Source: Flavobacterium hibisci
GTDB lineage: Bacteria; Bacteroidota; Bacteroidia; Flavobacteriales; Flavobacteriaceae
DNA length: 64,000 nucleotides
NCBI RefSeq assembly: GCF_020026925.1
Contig: NZ_JAIQDW010000001.1
Span: 607,401-671,400, forward strand
Direction of reading: 5' to 3'
The notes below the pieces were generated by a model, which saw only the letters and a program-made list of their open reading frames with translations, had not been told where the DNA came from and searched no databases. Numbering within the stretch: position 1 is the first letter of the stretch; every line of letters starts with the position of its first letter. Shown in pieces: positions 25,582 to 35,783 of this stretch. Position numbers and translations under genes: made by a program.

Positions 25582-26664
25582 ATGAAAAATACTGCGCTTA
25601 CGCACATACATGAAGGTTTAGGAGCAAAAATGCTTCCTTTTGCAGGTTATAATATGCCAATTACTTACGAAGGTGTAAACGCTGAACACGAAACAGTTCG
25701 TAACAGTGTGGGTGTTTTTGACGTTTCGCATATGGGAGAATTTTTGTTGACAGGGCCTAACGCCTTAGCTTTGATTCAGAAAGTGACTTCAAATGATGCA
25801 TCAACTCTGACAATTGGAAGAGCCCAATATTCTTGTCTTCCAAACAATGAAGGCGGAATCGTAGATGATTTGATTGTGTATAAAATGAAGGAAGAACAAT
25901 ATTTGTTAGTCGTAAATGCTTCAAATATTGAAAAAGACTGGAACTGGATTTCATCTCACAATGATTTAGGGGTTGAAATGAGAAATCTTTCAGACGATTA
26001 TTCATTATTAGCCATTCAGGGACCAAAAGCAGTTGAAGCAATGCAGTCCCTGACTTCTGTTGATTTAGCTGCGATTACCTATTACCATTTTGAAGTAGGC
26101 GATTTTGCTGGAATCGAACATGTAATTATTTCTGCTACAGGATATACTGGTTCTGGCGGGTTTGAAATTTACTGTAAAAACAGTGAAGTAGAACAAATCT
26201 GGAATAGAGTTTTTGAAGCCGGGGCATCTTTCGGAATTAAGCCGATTGGTCTTGCTGCACGTGATACTTTACGTCTTGAAATGGGATTCTGTCTTTACGG
26301 AAACGATATTAACGACACTACTTCTCCGCTTGAAGCTGGTTTAGGATGGATAACGAAATTTACTAAAGATTTTACTAATTCTGAAAGCTTGAAAAAGCAA
26401 AAAGAAACAGGTGTTACTAGAAAATTGGTTGCTTTTGAAATGCAGGAACGTGCAGTGCCAAGACACGATTATGAAATTGTAGACGCTGACGGAAATGTTA
26501 TCGGAATTGTGACTTCCGGAACCATGTCGCCTTCTATGGGCAAAGGGATTGGTCTGGGTTATGTTACAGTTGCAAATAGTGCAGTCGATACTAATATTTT
26601 TATTAGAATCAGAAAAAATGACGTTCCGGCTAAAGTGGTAAAATTACCTTTTTACAAAAAATAA
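25582..26664 (+). CDS. gcvT: Aminomethyltransferase (glycine cleavage T protein)
   Basis: A 360-residue T protein of the glycine cleavage system, which moves the methylene group to tetrahydrofolate. The N-terminus [24 protein letters not shown], in shorter form [13 protein letters not shown], and [10 protein letters not shown] are typical, as are [14 protein letters not shown] and the conserved [17 protein letters not shown]. The gcvH and gcvP genes are not in the window. It has its own promoter and a terminator. Confidence 0.97.
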   Translation: MKNTALTHIHEGLGAKMLPFAGYNMPITYEGVNAEHETVRNSVGVFDVSHMGEFLLTGPNALALIQKVTSNDASTLTIGRAQYSCLPNNEGGIVDDLIVYKMKEEQYLLVVNASNIEKDWNWISSHNDLGVEMRNLSDDYSLLAIQGPKAVEAMQSLTSVDLAAITYYHFEVGDFAGIEHVIISATGYTGSGGFEIYCKNSEVEQIWNRVFEAGASFGIKPIGLAARDTLRLEMGFCLYGNDINDTTSPLEAGLGWITKFTKDFTNSESLKKQKETGVTRKLVAFEMQERAVPRHDYEIVDADGNVIGIVTSGTMSPSMGKGIGLGYVTVANSAVDTNIFIRIRKNDVPAKVVKLPFYKK

Positions 26665-26684
26665 AAATTTTAAAAAAAATAGTT

Positions 26685-26718
26685 AAAAAATGCATTGCTT
26701 AATTGTGATGCATTTTTT
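26685..26718 (+). terminator. Terminator of gcvT
   Basis: The stem AAAAAATGCAT pairs perfectly with ATGCATTTTTT around a 12-nt loop, 21 bp after the gcvT stop. Confidence 0.8.
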
Positions 26719-26811
26719 ATTGAATCACTATTTTGATATAAGAATATTCCGGAAAAATATAACAATTAATAAAAAATTAAACGTAAATTTAATTCTGGAA
26801 TCCTTCAAAAT

Positions 26812-28842
26812 ATGAAAAAAATAATATTAGTATTTCTACTTATTACAAACATTCTATTTTCTCAAAATAGTGACAAGACATGCGAAATACTTACCAAAAT
26901 AAATCACCTGATTCAAAACGAACACATTAGACCAAAACCATTGGATGATAATTTATCAATTTATGTTTTTGATAATGTAATGGATGAGCTGGATCCTTCC
27001 CGAAATGTTTTTTTCAAATCAGAATATGATGAATTATCTAAAAAATATCGACTGAATATAGACGATTTGATAGTACAAGGAGATTGTAGTTTTTTGCCTG
27101 ATATTACGAACAAATACAGAAATGGACTTCTGCGAAATAAAGCTATTTTAGAGAAAATTCAAACCGGAACAATTGATTACAATAAAAAGGACACTATCCG
27201 GTTTTACAAAAAAGCCTTCAAATTTTATCTTAAAAAAGAAGATCTGGAGAAAGTGTGGCTAAAAAAAATCCGTTACCAAATCCTGGATGATATTGCTGAA
27301 AAAAGTGATAATCTTGATTCTTTAAAATTAAATTTCAAGTCAATTGAATTACAATCGAGAACTACTATTTTATCAAACGAAATCTGCAGGATAAATACAC
27401 TTTTAGAACGAAAAGACACACAACAGGAAAACCTTTATAACTTTTTTTGTACCTACTTTGATCCGCATACAGCCTACTTTAGCGATGATTCTAAATCAAG
27501 TTTTGTAGCATCTTTATCGAAAGAACATTTTTCATTAGGAGTAAGTTTAAAATTAAATGAGAAAAATGAAATCATTATCGATGAATTAGATCCAAATGGT
27601 CCTGCATTTCAAACGGGACAGATTAAAAAAGGAGACCAGATAGTTTCAATTTCAAATCAAAAAGAAACCTTAGAAGTTTCATGTGCATCATTAGAATCTG
27701 TTTCAAGTATGATATTATCTGAGTCTAATAGAAAGATCACACTTACTTTAAAACGAAACTCTGGTAAAAATTTTGAGGTTTATATAGAAAAGCAAATAAT
27801 GAAAGATGAAGAAAATTCTGTTTATAGTTTCATTATTGGCAAAGAAAGCAAAATTGGATATATTAAGATTCCCAGCTTCTATGCTGACATGGAGCAAAAC
27901 AACCGTAAAGGCTGCGCTGATGATGTAGCCAGGGAAGTCATCAAACTTGAGAGAGATAACATAAAAGGTCTTGTAATTGATCTGATTAATAACGGTGGTG
28001 GTTCTATGGAAGAAGCTATAAGGCTGTCCGGTATGTTTATTGATTACGGACCACTTTCTGTTGTTATAGATAATAAACAAAACAGAACCGTAATAAACGA
28101 CCCGTACAGAGGTTTGATCTACAAAGGACCAATCGTAATTTTAATAAACAGCAATACGGCTTCTGCAAGTGAATTTTTTGCTTCAAATTTACAAGACTAT
28201 AACCGTGCTTTATTATTAGGCAGTAGCACGTTAGGAAAAGCTACCATGCAGACAATCGTTCCTCTTGATGAAAATACAACTACCGATTTTCTAAAAATAA
28301 GTATTAATAAATTTTACAGAATAACCGGTAAAAGCCATCAAAATACAGGTGTTAAACCAGATGTTATTCTTCCTGAATTCTATGAAAACATCTTTCAAAA
28401 AGAAAGCAGTTTCCCAACTGCTATCCAAAATGACAGTATCGGCCTTTCATTAAAATACAAACCTTATGTAAAAAGAAATCTAATTGATAAAATTGCCAAA
28501 AACAGTTCGGCAAGATTAGCTGACAATTTCTATTTTAAACAAATCAGGGAAATCAATTCAAAAATTGACGAAATGATAAATGCTCCAAAAACGGAAATAC
28601 CAATGACAATGAATTCAATCTTTGAGCAGAAAACTATCAGAGAAAAAATATGGAAGGAAATTAATGCATTCAGTGATACAAATAATCCGTTAGATGTATA
28701 TAATTCAACTATAAATCAATTTTTACTTGGTGTATACCCAGCTGAAAAAACAATAAATCAGTATAAAATTGACAATCTGAAAACCAATCCTTACCTGAAC
28801 GAAGCCGTAAATATTATCAATGAATTTAATACTTCAAAATAA
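26812..28842 (+). CDS. S41-family C-terminal processing protease
   Basis: A 676-residue Tsp/Prc-like protease with a signal peptide (MKKIILVFLLITNILFSQ). An N-terminal Tsp-type helical domain (about 35-200, with DELDPSRNVFF) precedes a PDZ domain (about 235-320, with GPAFQTGQIKKGDQIV). The S41 catalytic core follows. Alignment with E. coli Tsp gives Ser451, Asp462 and Lys476 in NTASASEFF, LQDYNR and STLGKATMQ. It should cleave C-terminal ends of envelope proteins. Confidence 0.93.
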   Translation: MKKIILVFLLITNILFSQNSDKTCEILTKINHLIQNEHIRPKPLDDNLSIYVFDNVMDELDPSRNVFFKSEYDELSKKYRLNIDDLIVQGDCSFLPDITNKYRNGLLRNKAILEKIQTGTIDYNKKDTIRFYKKAFKFYLKKEDLEKVWLKKIRYQILDDIAEKSDNLDSLKLNFKSIELQSRTTILSNEICRINTLLERKDTQQENLYNFFCTYFDPHTAYFSDDSKSSFVASLSKEHFSLGVSLKLNEKNEIIIDELDPNGPAFQTGQIKKGDQIVSISNQKETLEVSCASLESVSSMILSESNRKITLTLKRNSGKNFEVYIEKQIMKDEENSVYSFIIGKESKIGYIKIPSFYADMEQNNRKGCADDVAREVIKLERDNIKGLVIDLINNGGGSMEEAIRLSGMFIDYGPLSVVIDNKQNRTVINDPYRGLIYKGPIVILINSNTASASEFFASNLQDYNRALLLGSSTLGKATMQTIVPLDENTTTDFLKISINKFYRITGKSHQNTGVKPDVILPEFYENIFQKESSFPTAIQNDSIGLSLKYKPYVKRNLIDKIAKNSSARLADNFYFKQIREINSKIDEMINAPKTEIPMTMNSIFEQKTIREKIWKEINAFSDTNNPLDVYNSTINQFLLGVYPAEKTINQYKIDNLKTNPYLNEAVNIINEFNTSK

Positions 28843-28940
28843 ATCTCAGATTATCTAAATTCCATTTTTTTTTATTTTTTAACTAAAAGCGTAATTTTAA
28901 AAAGAATATAATTTGATTTTGGAAAAATAAGGAATAACTG

Positions 28941-28948
28941 TATTTTTG
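28941..28948 (+). promoter_or_regulatory. Promoter of the YebC-family gene
   Basis: TATTTTTG matches TAnnTTTG, with TTTTG 19 bases upstream as a possible -33 element. Confidence 0.5.
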
Positions 28949-28971
28949 CATCACAAAACTAAAAATTAGAA

Positions 28972-29685
28972 ATGGGAAGAGCGTTCGAATTTAGAAAAGG
29001 AAGAAAAATGAAACGTTGGTCAGCAATGGCCAAAACATTTACCAGAATTGGTAAAGATATCGTTATGGCTGTTAAAGAAGGCGGACCAAACCCAGACGCC
29101 AATTCTAGATTAAGAGCAGTTATACAAAATGCAAAAGCAGCCAACATGCCTAAAGATAATGTGGAGCGTGCTATAAAAAATGCAAGTAATAAAGATACTG
29201 CCAACTATAAAGAAATTTTGTTTGAAGGATATGCCCCTCACGGAATTGCCATTTTGATTGAGACAGCTTCTGATAACAACAACAGAACAGTAGCCAATAT
29301 CCGCAGTTATTTCAATAAATGTAACGGTACTATGGGTACTCAGGGTTCTGTTGAGTTCATGTTTGACCACACTTGTAATTTCAGAATTGCCAATAATGGT
29401 CTTGATGCCGAAGAATTAGAATTAGAACTAATTGATTTTGGTGCCGAAGAAGTTTTTGAGGATGAAGACGGAATCTTAATTTATGCTCCTTTTGGAAGTT
29501 TTGGAGCCTTACAAAAAGAATTAGAAAACAGAGGACTGGAAATCTTATCATCTGGTTTTGAACGTATTCCTCAAATCACAAAAGAATTAACAGAAGCTCA
29601 AATAGCCGACGTTGAAAAACTGATTGAAAAAATAGAAGAAGATGATGATGTAATGAACGTTTATCACACCATGAAAGAACAGTAA
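28972..29685 (+). CDS. YebC/PmpR-family regulatory protein
   Basis: A 237-residue YebC-family protein. The N-terminus MGRAFEFRKGRKMKRWSAMA and the motifs FTRIGKDIVMAVKEGG, PKDNVERAIK and FEGYAPHGIAILIE are diagnostic. Members act as transcription regulators or as translation factors that help ribosomes through difficult sequences; which applies here cannot be told. It has its own promoter and a very strong terminator, so it is monocistronic. Confidence 0.95.
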   Translation: MGRAFEFRKGRKMKRWSAMAKTFTRIGKDIVMAVKEGGPNPDANSRLRAVIQNAKAANMPKDNVERAIKNASNKDTANYKEILFEGYAPHGIAILIETASDNNNRTVANIRSYFNKCNGTMGTQGSVEFMFDHTCNFRIANNGLDAEELELELIDFGAEEVFEDEDGILIYAPFGSFGALQKELENRGLEILSSGFERIPQITKELTEAQIADVEKLIEKIEEDDDVMNVYHTMKEQ

Positions 29686-29703
29686 TTTTTCAAGATAAAA
29701 ATT

Positions 29704-29733
29704 AAAAGCCCCGGAAATAAAACCGGGGCTTTT
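29704..29733. terminator. Strong hairpin terminator
   Basis: Perfect 11-bp stem AAAAGCCCCGG with CCGGGGCTTTT around an 8-nt loop, 18 bp after the YebC-family stop. Confidence 0.9.
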
Positions 29734-29820
29734 AGTTTATAATGATTTTAAACAAATTATCAACTCAATAAAATAACAATTGAACCATTATATTTGTACC
29801 TCCAAATTTAAAAATGACCT

Positions 29821-30021
29821 ATGAAAAATTCCAAGTACACTAAAGTTGCCGTAATAATTATGGTAATATTGTTTGTAATTGTAAGTATGTTAGGATGTAC
29901 GGTACACCACAACCACTCACATTCTCATTCACACCACAAATCAAAAAAAATGCCTCCTGGTCAGGCAAAAAAAATATCCGGAGACAAAAGTGCTAAATCA
30001 CATGCACATGGTCATCGTTAA
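29821..30021 (+). CDS. Small histidine-rich lipoprotein
   Basis: A 66-residue protein. Residues 8-25 are hydrophobic and end in a lipobox-like VSMLGC, followed by HHNHSHSHSHHKSKK. The tail has MPPGQAKKISGDKSAKSHAHGHR; the PPGQAKK and GDKSAK motifs recur in small proteins of Bacteroidota sometimes annotated as quinol oxidase-like. The histidines suggest metal binding in the periplasm, which is inference. It lies alone between two terminators with a TATATTTG promoter element at 29789-29796. Confidence 0.75.
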   Translation: MKNSKYTKVAVIIMVILFVIVSMLGCTVHHNHSHSHSHHKSKKMPPGQAKKISGDKSAKSHAHGHR

Positions 30022-30037
30022 AAAATATTATTTACTC

Positions 30038-30064
30038 AAAGCCTTTTAATTTTTAAGAGGCTTT
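30038..30064 (+). terminator. Terminator of the His-rich lipoprotein gene
   Basis: AAAGCCTTTTAA pairs with TTAAGAGGCTTT with one G-T pair, followed by T residues. Confidence 0.65.
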
Positions 30065-30180
30065 TTTAGTTTCTGTCAATAAAGAGACAACAATATTTGG
30101 TACAAATACATTTTTTCTAAAAGTTAACGTTGCTTCTTAAAATAATCACAAATCTTCATCTGTAAATAGCAAATCCTGAC

Positions 30181-30188
30181 TACATTTG
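30181..30188 (+). promoter_or_regulatory. Promoter of kdsA
   Basis: TACATTTG matches TAnnTTTG, 21 bases before the ATG at 30210. The apparent TTG start inside this box (30186) is therefore not the start codon. Confidence 0.55.
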
Positions 30189-30209
30189 CACTGTCAAAAA
30201 ATCACAGAT

Positions 30210-31028
30210 ATGAATTTACAGCATATTCCACAAATTAAGCATACTGACAGTGGCAATTTCTTTTTATTAGCAGGACCATGTGCTATAGAAGGAGAAGAAA
30301 TGGCACTTCGAATTGCTGAGAAATTAGTTGGTATTACCGACAAACTTCAGATTCCTTATGTATTTAAAGGATCATTTAAAAAAGCAAACCGTTCCAGAAT
30401 TGATAGTTTCTCTGGAATTGGTGATGAAAAAGCACTTAAAATTTTACGAAAAGTTTCTGAAACTTTCCATGTTCCAACAGTAACAGATATTCATACGAAT
30501 GAAGACGCTGATATGGCTGCACAATATGTGGATGTATTACAAATCCCTGCTTTCTTAGTACGTCAAACTGATTTGGTCGTAGCTGCTGCCAATACAGGAA
30601 AAACAGTTAATCTGAAAAAAGGACAATTCATGAGTCCGGAAAGCATGAAACATGCGGTTCAAAAAGTGTTAGATTGTAATAATGAAAATGTTATAGTGAC
30701 TGACCGTGGAACTATGTTTGGTTATCAGGATATGATTGTTGATTACCGTGGGATTCCCACTATGCAGCAATATGCTACAACAGTTTTAGATGTAACACAT
30801 TCTTTACAACAGCCAAACCAAACTGCAGGTGTTACCGGTGGAAGGCCTGATATGATAGAAACTGTTGCTAAAGCAGGTATTGCTGTAGGCGTTGATGGTA
30901 TTTTTATCGAAACTCATTTTGATCCTGCAAATGCTAAAAGCGATGGTGCCAATATGCTTCATTTAGACTATTTCGAAGGACTAATGACCAAATTGGTAGC
31001 TATCAGAAAAACGGTTAATTCATTCTAA
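30210..31028 (+). CDS. kdsA: 3-deoxy-8-phosphooctulonate synthase
   Basis: A KDO-8-phosphate synthase of about 272 residues, condensing phosphoenolpyruvate and arabinose-5-phosphate for lipopolysaccharide core. Motifs: LLAGPCAIEGEEMALRIAE, FKGSFKKANRSRIDSF, VTDIHTNEDA, RQTDLVVAAANTGK, KKGQFMSPESM and GVDGIFIETHFDP. The start is set at the ATG at 30210 because the upstream TTG lies in the promoter. A surface-protein gene follows 15 bp later, so both may be one operon. Confidence 0.97.
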   Translation: MNLQHIPQIKHTDSGNFFLLAGPCAIEGEEMALRIAEKLVGITDKLQIPYVFKGSFKKANRSRIDSFSGIGDEKALKILRKVSETFHVPTVTDIHTNEDADMAAQYVDVLQIPAFLVRQTDLVVAAANTGKTVNLKKGQFMSPESMKHAVQKVLDCNNENVIVTDRGTMFGYQDMIVDYRGIPTMQQYATTVLDVTHSLQQPNQTAGVTGGRPDMIETVAKAGIAVGVDGIFIETHFDPANAKSDGANMLHLDYFEGLMTKLVAIRKTVNSF

Positions 31029-31043
31029 TTTCATAATAATAAA

Positions 31044-31907
31044 TTGAAAAATAATTTTTTATTCTTGCCTTTTTTCTTAATGTGTTTCGCTGTAAATACA
31101 TTTGCCCAGGAAGAAATTGCAATACAAGACAAATACACAGCACACAATAAAGGAAAGTTTTTTATTTCATGGGGAGGTAACAGAGAAAGTTATTCTAAAT
31201 CTGATGTAACTTTCAGAGGAAAAGATTACGAGTTCACTGTCCACGATATGAAAGCACATGATAAACCAAAAGGGTGGCATGTTGATTATATTAATCCGGC
31301 TAATATGACCATTCCGCAGACGAATTTTAGGCTTGGTTATTTCATAAATGATCATTATAGTATTGCAGTTGGCGTTGACCACATGAAATATGTAATGACA
31401 CAGAATCAAACAGCAAATGTTACAGGCGAGATAAATTTACCTGCAGACCAAATCGGTTCTGCACATAATGGACAATACAATAATACTGCTGTAGATTTTA
31501 CAGATGAAACGTTTTTAACTTACGAACATACTGATGGTTTAAATTACGTAAATACAGAATTTTCAAGACATGATGATGTTTCAAAATGGTTCAGACTTCC
31601 AAATATCGATAAGGTTCAGATTAATTTAACCGAAGGCTTAGGAGGAGGTGTTTTGTATCCTAAAACCAACACCAAACTTTTAGGAAAAGAACGTCACGAT
31701 GATTTTCACATTTCGGGTTATGGAGTATCAGCAAAAGCGGGAATTAATGTTACTTTTTACAAACACTTTTATATTCAGGGAGAATTAAAAGGCGGTTATA
31801 TTAATATGCAGGATATCAAAACAACTGCAAGCAATGAAGATAGTGCTTTTCAGGACTTTTTCTTCTTTCAGCGAATTATTGCTTTTGGAGGAATTTTCAG
31901 AATCTAA
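31044..31907 (+). CDS. Outer-membrane beta-barrel protein with TTG start
   Basis: A 287-residue protein with signal peptide MKNNFLFLPFFLMCFAVNTFAQ, starting at a TTG codon: no upstream or nearby ATG preserves the signal peptide, since the next ATG is inside it. The mature part has many predicted beta strands and ends FQRIIAFGGIFRI. No named family is recognised. It follows kdsA closely, so a link to the outer membrane or surface polysaccharide is plausible but unproven. Confidence 0.8.
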   Translation: MKNNFLFLPFFLMCFAVNTFAQEEIAIQDKYTAHNKGKFFISWGGNRESYSKSDVTFRGKDYEFTVHDMKAHDKPKGWHVDYINPANMTIPQTNFRLGYFINDHYSIAVGVDHMKYVMTQNQTANVTGEINLPADQIGSAHNGQYNNTAVDFTDETFLTYEHTDGLNYVNTEFSRHDDVSKWFRLPNIDKVQINLTEGLGGGVLYPKTNTKLLGKERHDDFHISGYGVSAKAGINVTFYKHFYIQGELKGGYINMQDIKTTASNEDSAFQDFFFFQRIIAFGGIFRI

Positions 31908-31932
31908 AAACATAATCAGCCATAATAAAAAG

Positions 31933-31959
31933 CAGGTTTCATATTTAATTTGAAACCTG
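31933..31959. terminator. Bidirectional terminator
   Basis: CAGGTTTCA pairs with TGAAACCTG around a 9-nt loop, with A and T flanks, between two convergent genes. Confidence 0.75.
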
Positions 31960-31968
31960 TTTTTTGTT

Positions 31969-32511
31969 TTACTCTGAATACATATTAAGCAGATTGGTAA
32001 CGGTATTCCAGTTTCTAATTGTTGCCGTGACATTAAGTTTTTTCTCAATATATTTTTGATCAAATCTGGTTTTCCCGGCACCTACAGCATATTTTATGAA
32101 AATTCTTTTTCCGTCAATACTAGCCTCATCTGGTTTAAACTGGCTGATTTTTAAATCATTTATACTTTCTTTTTTCAAAGCAATTGAAACAAAAGCAACG
32201 TAAAGTTTTTTACTGTCAACTTCTTTTTCTTTTAGAAAAGGATTGTTTTTAAAACACAATTCCAAATCTTCTTTTGCGATTACCACAACAGGGACTTCGT
32301 GTCCAAAAACTTTAAAAATTTCCTGCTTAATTACAAATCCTACTTTTGAAGCGCTTTCTTCATTGGAATCCACAAAAACATTCCCAGACTGCAGATAGGT
32401 CCTGACATTCGTAAAACCAATATTTTCCAACATTGTTTTTAATGCTTCCATTTTCATCATGTTGTAGCCGGAAACATTAATTCCTCGTAAAAGCGCTAAG
32501 TGTGTTATCAT
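31969..32511 (-). CDS. DUF1697-family protein
   Basis: A 180-residue protein with the typical DUF1697 opening MITHLALLRGINVSGYNMMK, then GFTNVRTYLQSGNVFVDS. Near the C-terminus is RNWNTVTNLLNM, also a family signature (motif RNWNTV). The molecular role is not known. The minus strand reads TACCTTTG at 32531-32538, a promoter close to its start. Confidence 0.9.
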   Translation of the reverse strand: MITHLALLRGINVSGYNMMKMEALKTMLENIGFTNVRTYLQSGNVFVDSNEESASKVGFVIKQEIFKVFGHEVPVVVIAKEDLELCFKNNPFLKEKEVDSKKLYVAFVSIALKKESINDLKISQFKPDEASIDGKRIFIKYAVGAGKTRFDQKYIEKKLNVTATIRNWNTVTNLLNMYSE

Positions 32512-32683
32512 TTCAAAATATTTTACTCCCCAAAGGTATTATTTTCTAAACTTTAATTTTCAAATTATCTCATTTTCAAATTTCCTAATTAAAATCTATC
32601 TTCGCTATTCTAAAAGATAAAATTAAAACTTAGTTATTTCCAAAATCTAAGCAAGTCTAAAATCTAAGAAGTATAAAAAACTA

Positions 32684-34792
32684 ATGTCAAATAATCTCCT
32701 AGAAACTCCTATCGAATACTTAAAAGGTGTTGGCCCCAGCCGTGGACAATTGCTTCGCAAGGAATTAGGTATTCATAAATATGGAGATCTGGTTAATTTT
32801 TTTCCGAACAGATACATTGACAGGACTCGTTATTACAAAATAAATGAACTTCAAAATACAGGTTCTGAAGTACAAATTATTGGAAAAATAATTCACATTA
32901 AAACTGTTGAATTTGCTAAAAATAAAAAGCGCCTTGTTGCTACTTTTGTAGATGAGACCGGACAAATGGATTTAAACTGGTTTCAGGGCCATAAATGGAT
33001 TCGGGAGAGTTTAAAACTCAATGAAGTTTGTGTTATTTTCGGAAAGTGTTCTTTGTATGGAAATCAATTCAGTATGGCCCATCCTGAAATTGAGCTTTTA
33101 AAAGAACACGAAAAAAGCCTTCGCTCTGCGATGCAGCCGGTGTATCCTTCAACGGAAACGCTTACAAACAGAGGGATTTCAAACCGGACAATAAATAAAT
33201 TAATGGAACAGCTTTTCATCGAAACACAAGCTTTGTTTACTGAAACCTTTCCTGCTTATTTAATTGAAGAATTAAAATTAATTTCAAAGAAAGCAGCTTT
33301 ATTCAACATCCATTTCCCTAAAAGTGCCGATATTTTGGCGAAAGCCCAATTCCGCTTAAAATTTGAAGAATTATTTTTTATCCAGCTCCAATTAATTACT
33401 AAAAATCTAATTCGGAAACATAAAATTAAAGGGCATCCTTTTACAAAAGTAGGCAAATATTTTAATGAATTTTATCAGAATCATTTGCCATTTGAACTAA
33501 CAAATGCACAAAAAAGAGTAGTAAAAGAAATTCGTTCAGATATGGGTAGTAATGCCCAAATGAATCGATTATTACAGGGAGATGTAGGTTCCGGAAAAAC
33601 AATTGTAGCTTTTATGAGTATGCTTCTGGCAATTGATAATGGCTTTCAGGCTTGTTTAATGGCTCCTACAGAGATTCTGGCCAACCAGCATTTTATTGGA
33701 TTATCTGAATTGGCAAAAACATTAAATATTAATATAAAAATCTTAACCGGTTCAACTAAAACCGCAGCCAGAAAAGTTATTCATGAAGAGCTTGAAAATG
33801 GTTCTTTACATATTTTAATTGGCACACATGCCTTATTGGAAGATAAAGTAAAATTTCAAAATTTAGGATTAGCCGTTATTGATGAACAACATCGTTTTGG
33901 TGTTGAACAAAGATCAAAATTGTGGAAGAAAAATGATATTCCACCGCATATTTTGGTAATGACCGCCACTCCTATTCCGAGAACTTTAGCAATGAGTTTG
34001 TATGGGGATTTGGATATTTCGGTAATTGACGAATTGCCTCCAGGCAGAAAACCTATTCAGACCGTTCATCGATATGACAGCAACCGATTAAAAGTCTGGA
34101 AATTTTTACGCGATGAAATTGCAAAGGGAAGACAGATTTATATTGTTTATCCATTAATCCAGGAATCTGAAAAAATGGATTTCAAGGATTTAATGGATGG
34201 CTATGAAAGTATTTCACGTGATTTTCCACTGCCACAATATTCTATTTCAATTTTACACGGAAAGATGAAACCAGCCGATAAAGATGCTGAAATGAAACGC
34301 TTTTCAGAAGGAAAAACCAATATTATGGTGGCAACAACTGTAATTGAGGTTGGTGTAAACGTACCAAATGCCAGTGTAATGATTATCGAAAGTGCTGAAA
34401 GATTTGGACTTTCACAATTACATCAGCTGCGAGGACGTGTTGGTCGTGGTGCCGAACAGAGTTATTGCATCTTAATGACTGGACACAAGTTAAGTTCTGA
34501 TAGTAAAACCCGAATGGAAACAATGGTACAGACCAACGACGGCTTTGAAATTGCAGAAGTTGACCTGAAACTGCGTGGTCCGGGCGATATGATGGGAACA
34601 CAGCAAAGCGGAGTACTCAATCTTCAAATAGCAGACATTGTACGTGACCGAGATATTTTGAGTTTAGCCCGAAACTATGCTATGAAGATTTTAAAAGAAG
34701 ATGGGCCTTTACAAAAACCTGAACATGCTGTATTAAAAGCCGTTTTTATAGAATTGACAAAGAAAAAAAACATCTGGAATTATATCAGCTAA
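32684..34792 (+). CDS. recG: ATP-dependent DNA helicase RecG
   Basis: A 702-residue helicase that remodels stalled replication forks. The N-terminal wedge domain includes ETPIEYLKGVGPSRGQLLRK-like LKGVGPSRGQLLRKELG and an OB-fold up to about residue 150. Helicase motifs: LLQGDVGSGKTIVAF (Walker A), APTEILANQH, VIDEQHRFGVEQR (motif II), MTATPIPRTLAMS, and QLRGRVGRGAEQS (motif VI). The length matches the family. It is transcribed alone, away from DUF1697. Confidence 0.97.
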   Translation: MSNNLLETPIEYLKGVGPSRGQLLRKELGIHKYGDLVNFFPNRYIDRTRYYKINELQNTGSEVQIIGKIIHIKTVEFAKNKKRLVATFVDETGQMDLNWFQGHKWIRESLKLNEVCVIFGKCSLYGNQFSMAHPEIELLKEHEKSLRSAMQPVYPSTETLTNRGISNRTINKLMEQLFIETQALFTETFPAYLIEELKLISKKAALFNIHFPKSADILAKAQFRLKFEELFFIQLQLITKNLIRKHKIKGHPFTKVGKYFNEFYQNHLPFELTNAQKRVVKEIRSDMGSNAQMNRLLQGDVGSGKTIVAFMSMLLAIDNGFQACLMAPTEILANQHFIGLSELAKTLNINIKILTGSTKTAARKVIHEELENGSLHILIGTHALLEDKVKFQNLGLAVIDEQHRFGVEQRSKLWKKNDIPPHILVMTATPIPRTLAMSLYGDLDISVIDELPPGRKPIQTVHRYDSNRLKVWKFLRDEIAKGRQIYIVYPLIQESEKMDFKDLMDGYESISRDFPLPQYSISILHGKMKPADKDAEMKRFSEGKTNIMVATTVIEVGVNVPNASVMIIESAERFGLSQLHQLRGRVGRGAEQSYCILMTGHKLSSDSKTRMETMVQTNDGFEIAEVDLKLRGPGDMMGTQQSGVLNLQIADIVRDRDILSLARNYAMKILKEDGPLQKPEHAVLKAVFIELTKKKNIWNYIS

Positions 34793-34891
34793 CAATTTAA
34801 ATCACTAAAAACATCCAAAAAAAGCTGATATTTTGTTTTTCAGAATTAAAATAATTACAAATTATTTATAAAGAAGTCTGCTTTCGATTCT

Positions 34892-34899
34892 TACCTTTG
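34892..34899 (+). promoter_or_regulatory. Promoter of prmA
   Basis: TACCTTTG matches TAnnTTTG, 15 bases before the ATG at 34915. The in-frame TTG at 34897 lies in this box and is not the start. Confidence 0.55.
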
Positions 34900-34914
34900 C
34901 AAAAAAAATTATCT

Positions 34915-35748
34915 ATGTCAAATATCTATTTAGGGTATCATTTTTCGATTGAGCCCAAAGAACTGGGATCGGAAATATTAATTGCCGAATTGGGCGAAAA
35001 AGCTTTCGAGAGTTTCACCGAAACTGAAAACGGGATTTCGGCTTTCGTAAAGAAAGATTTATGGGACGAGAATATTTTAGATGACATTTATATTTTACAA
35101 TCAGAAGAATTTAAAATCGAATATACGATTGAAGAAATTGATCAGGTAAACTGGAATGAAGAATGGGAAAAGAATTTTGAACCCATTGATGTAGATGGAA
35201 AATGCCATGTTCGCGCTCCTTTTCACCCAAAAACTGATGCGGAATTTGATATCGTAATCGAACCAAAAATGAGTTTTGGAACAGGTCATCATGAAACAAC
35301 ACACATGATGATTCAGCATTTATTAGAAATGGATGTTCAGGGTTTAAAAACTTTAGACATGGGTTGCGGAACTGCTATTTTAGCTATTTTGGCTGAAATG
35401 AAAGGTGCTCAGCCTATAGATGCCATAGATATTGACAACTGGTGTTATTTGAATTCTATTGAAAATGCAGAACGTAATAATTGCAGCCACATAACCGTTT
35501 ATGAAGGAGATGCAGCCTTACTGACTGGTAAAAAATATGATTTGATTATTGCAAACATTAATCGTAATATTTTGTTAAACGATATGCAGTCTTATGTAGA
35601 TTGCCTGAATCCTAAAGGAATCATCCTTTTCAGTGGTTTTTATGAAGAGGACATTCCATTCATTGATGCCTCTTGTACTGATAAAGGATTAACCTATGTT
35701 AAAAAGTTTCAAAGAAACAACTGGGTTTCATTAAAATACGTAAATTAG
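34915..35748 (+). CDS. prmA: Ribosomal protein L11 methyltransferase
   Basis: A PrmA-type SAM-dependent methyltransferase of about 277 residues. It has MSFGTGHHETTHMMI, TLDMGCGTAILAI (SAM-binding loop), AIDIDNWC and DLIIANINRNILLN. It methylates ribosomal protein L11 in the family. The clpS gene follows 35 bp downstream on the same strand, an arrangement that allows co-transcription. Confidence 0.93.
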   Translation: MSNIYLGYHFSIEPKELGSEILIAELGEKAFESFTETENGISAFVKKDLWDENILDDIYILQSEEFKIEYTIEEIDQVNWNEEWEKNFEPIDVDGKCHVRAPFHPKTDAEFDIVIEPKMSFGTGHHETTHMMIQHLLEMDVQGLKTLDMGCGTAILAILAEMKGAQPIDAIDIDNWCYLNSIENAERNNCSHITVYEGDAALLTGKKYDLIIANINRNILLNDMQSYVDCLNPKGIILFSGFYEEDIPFIDASCTDKGLTYVKKFQRNNWVSLKYVN

Positions 35749-35783
35749 TTAATAGTAATTACCAGAGTACAAAATTTAAAATC

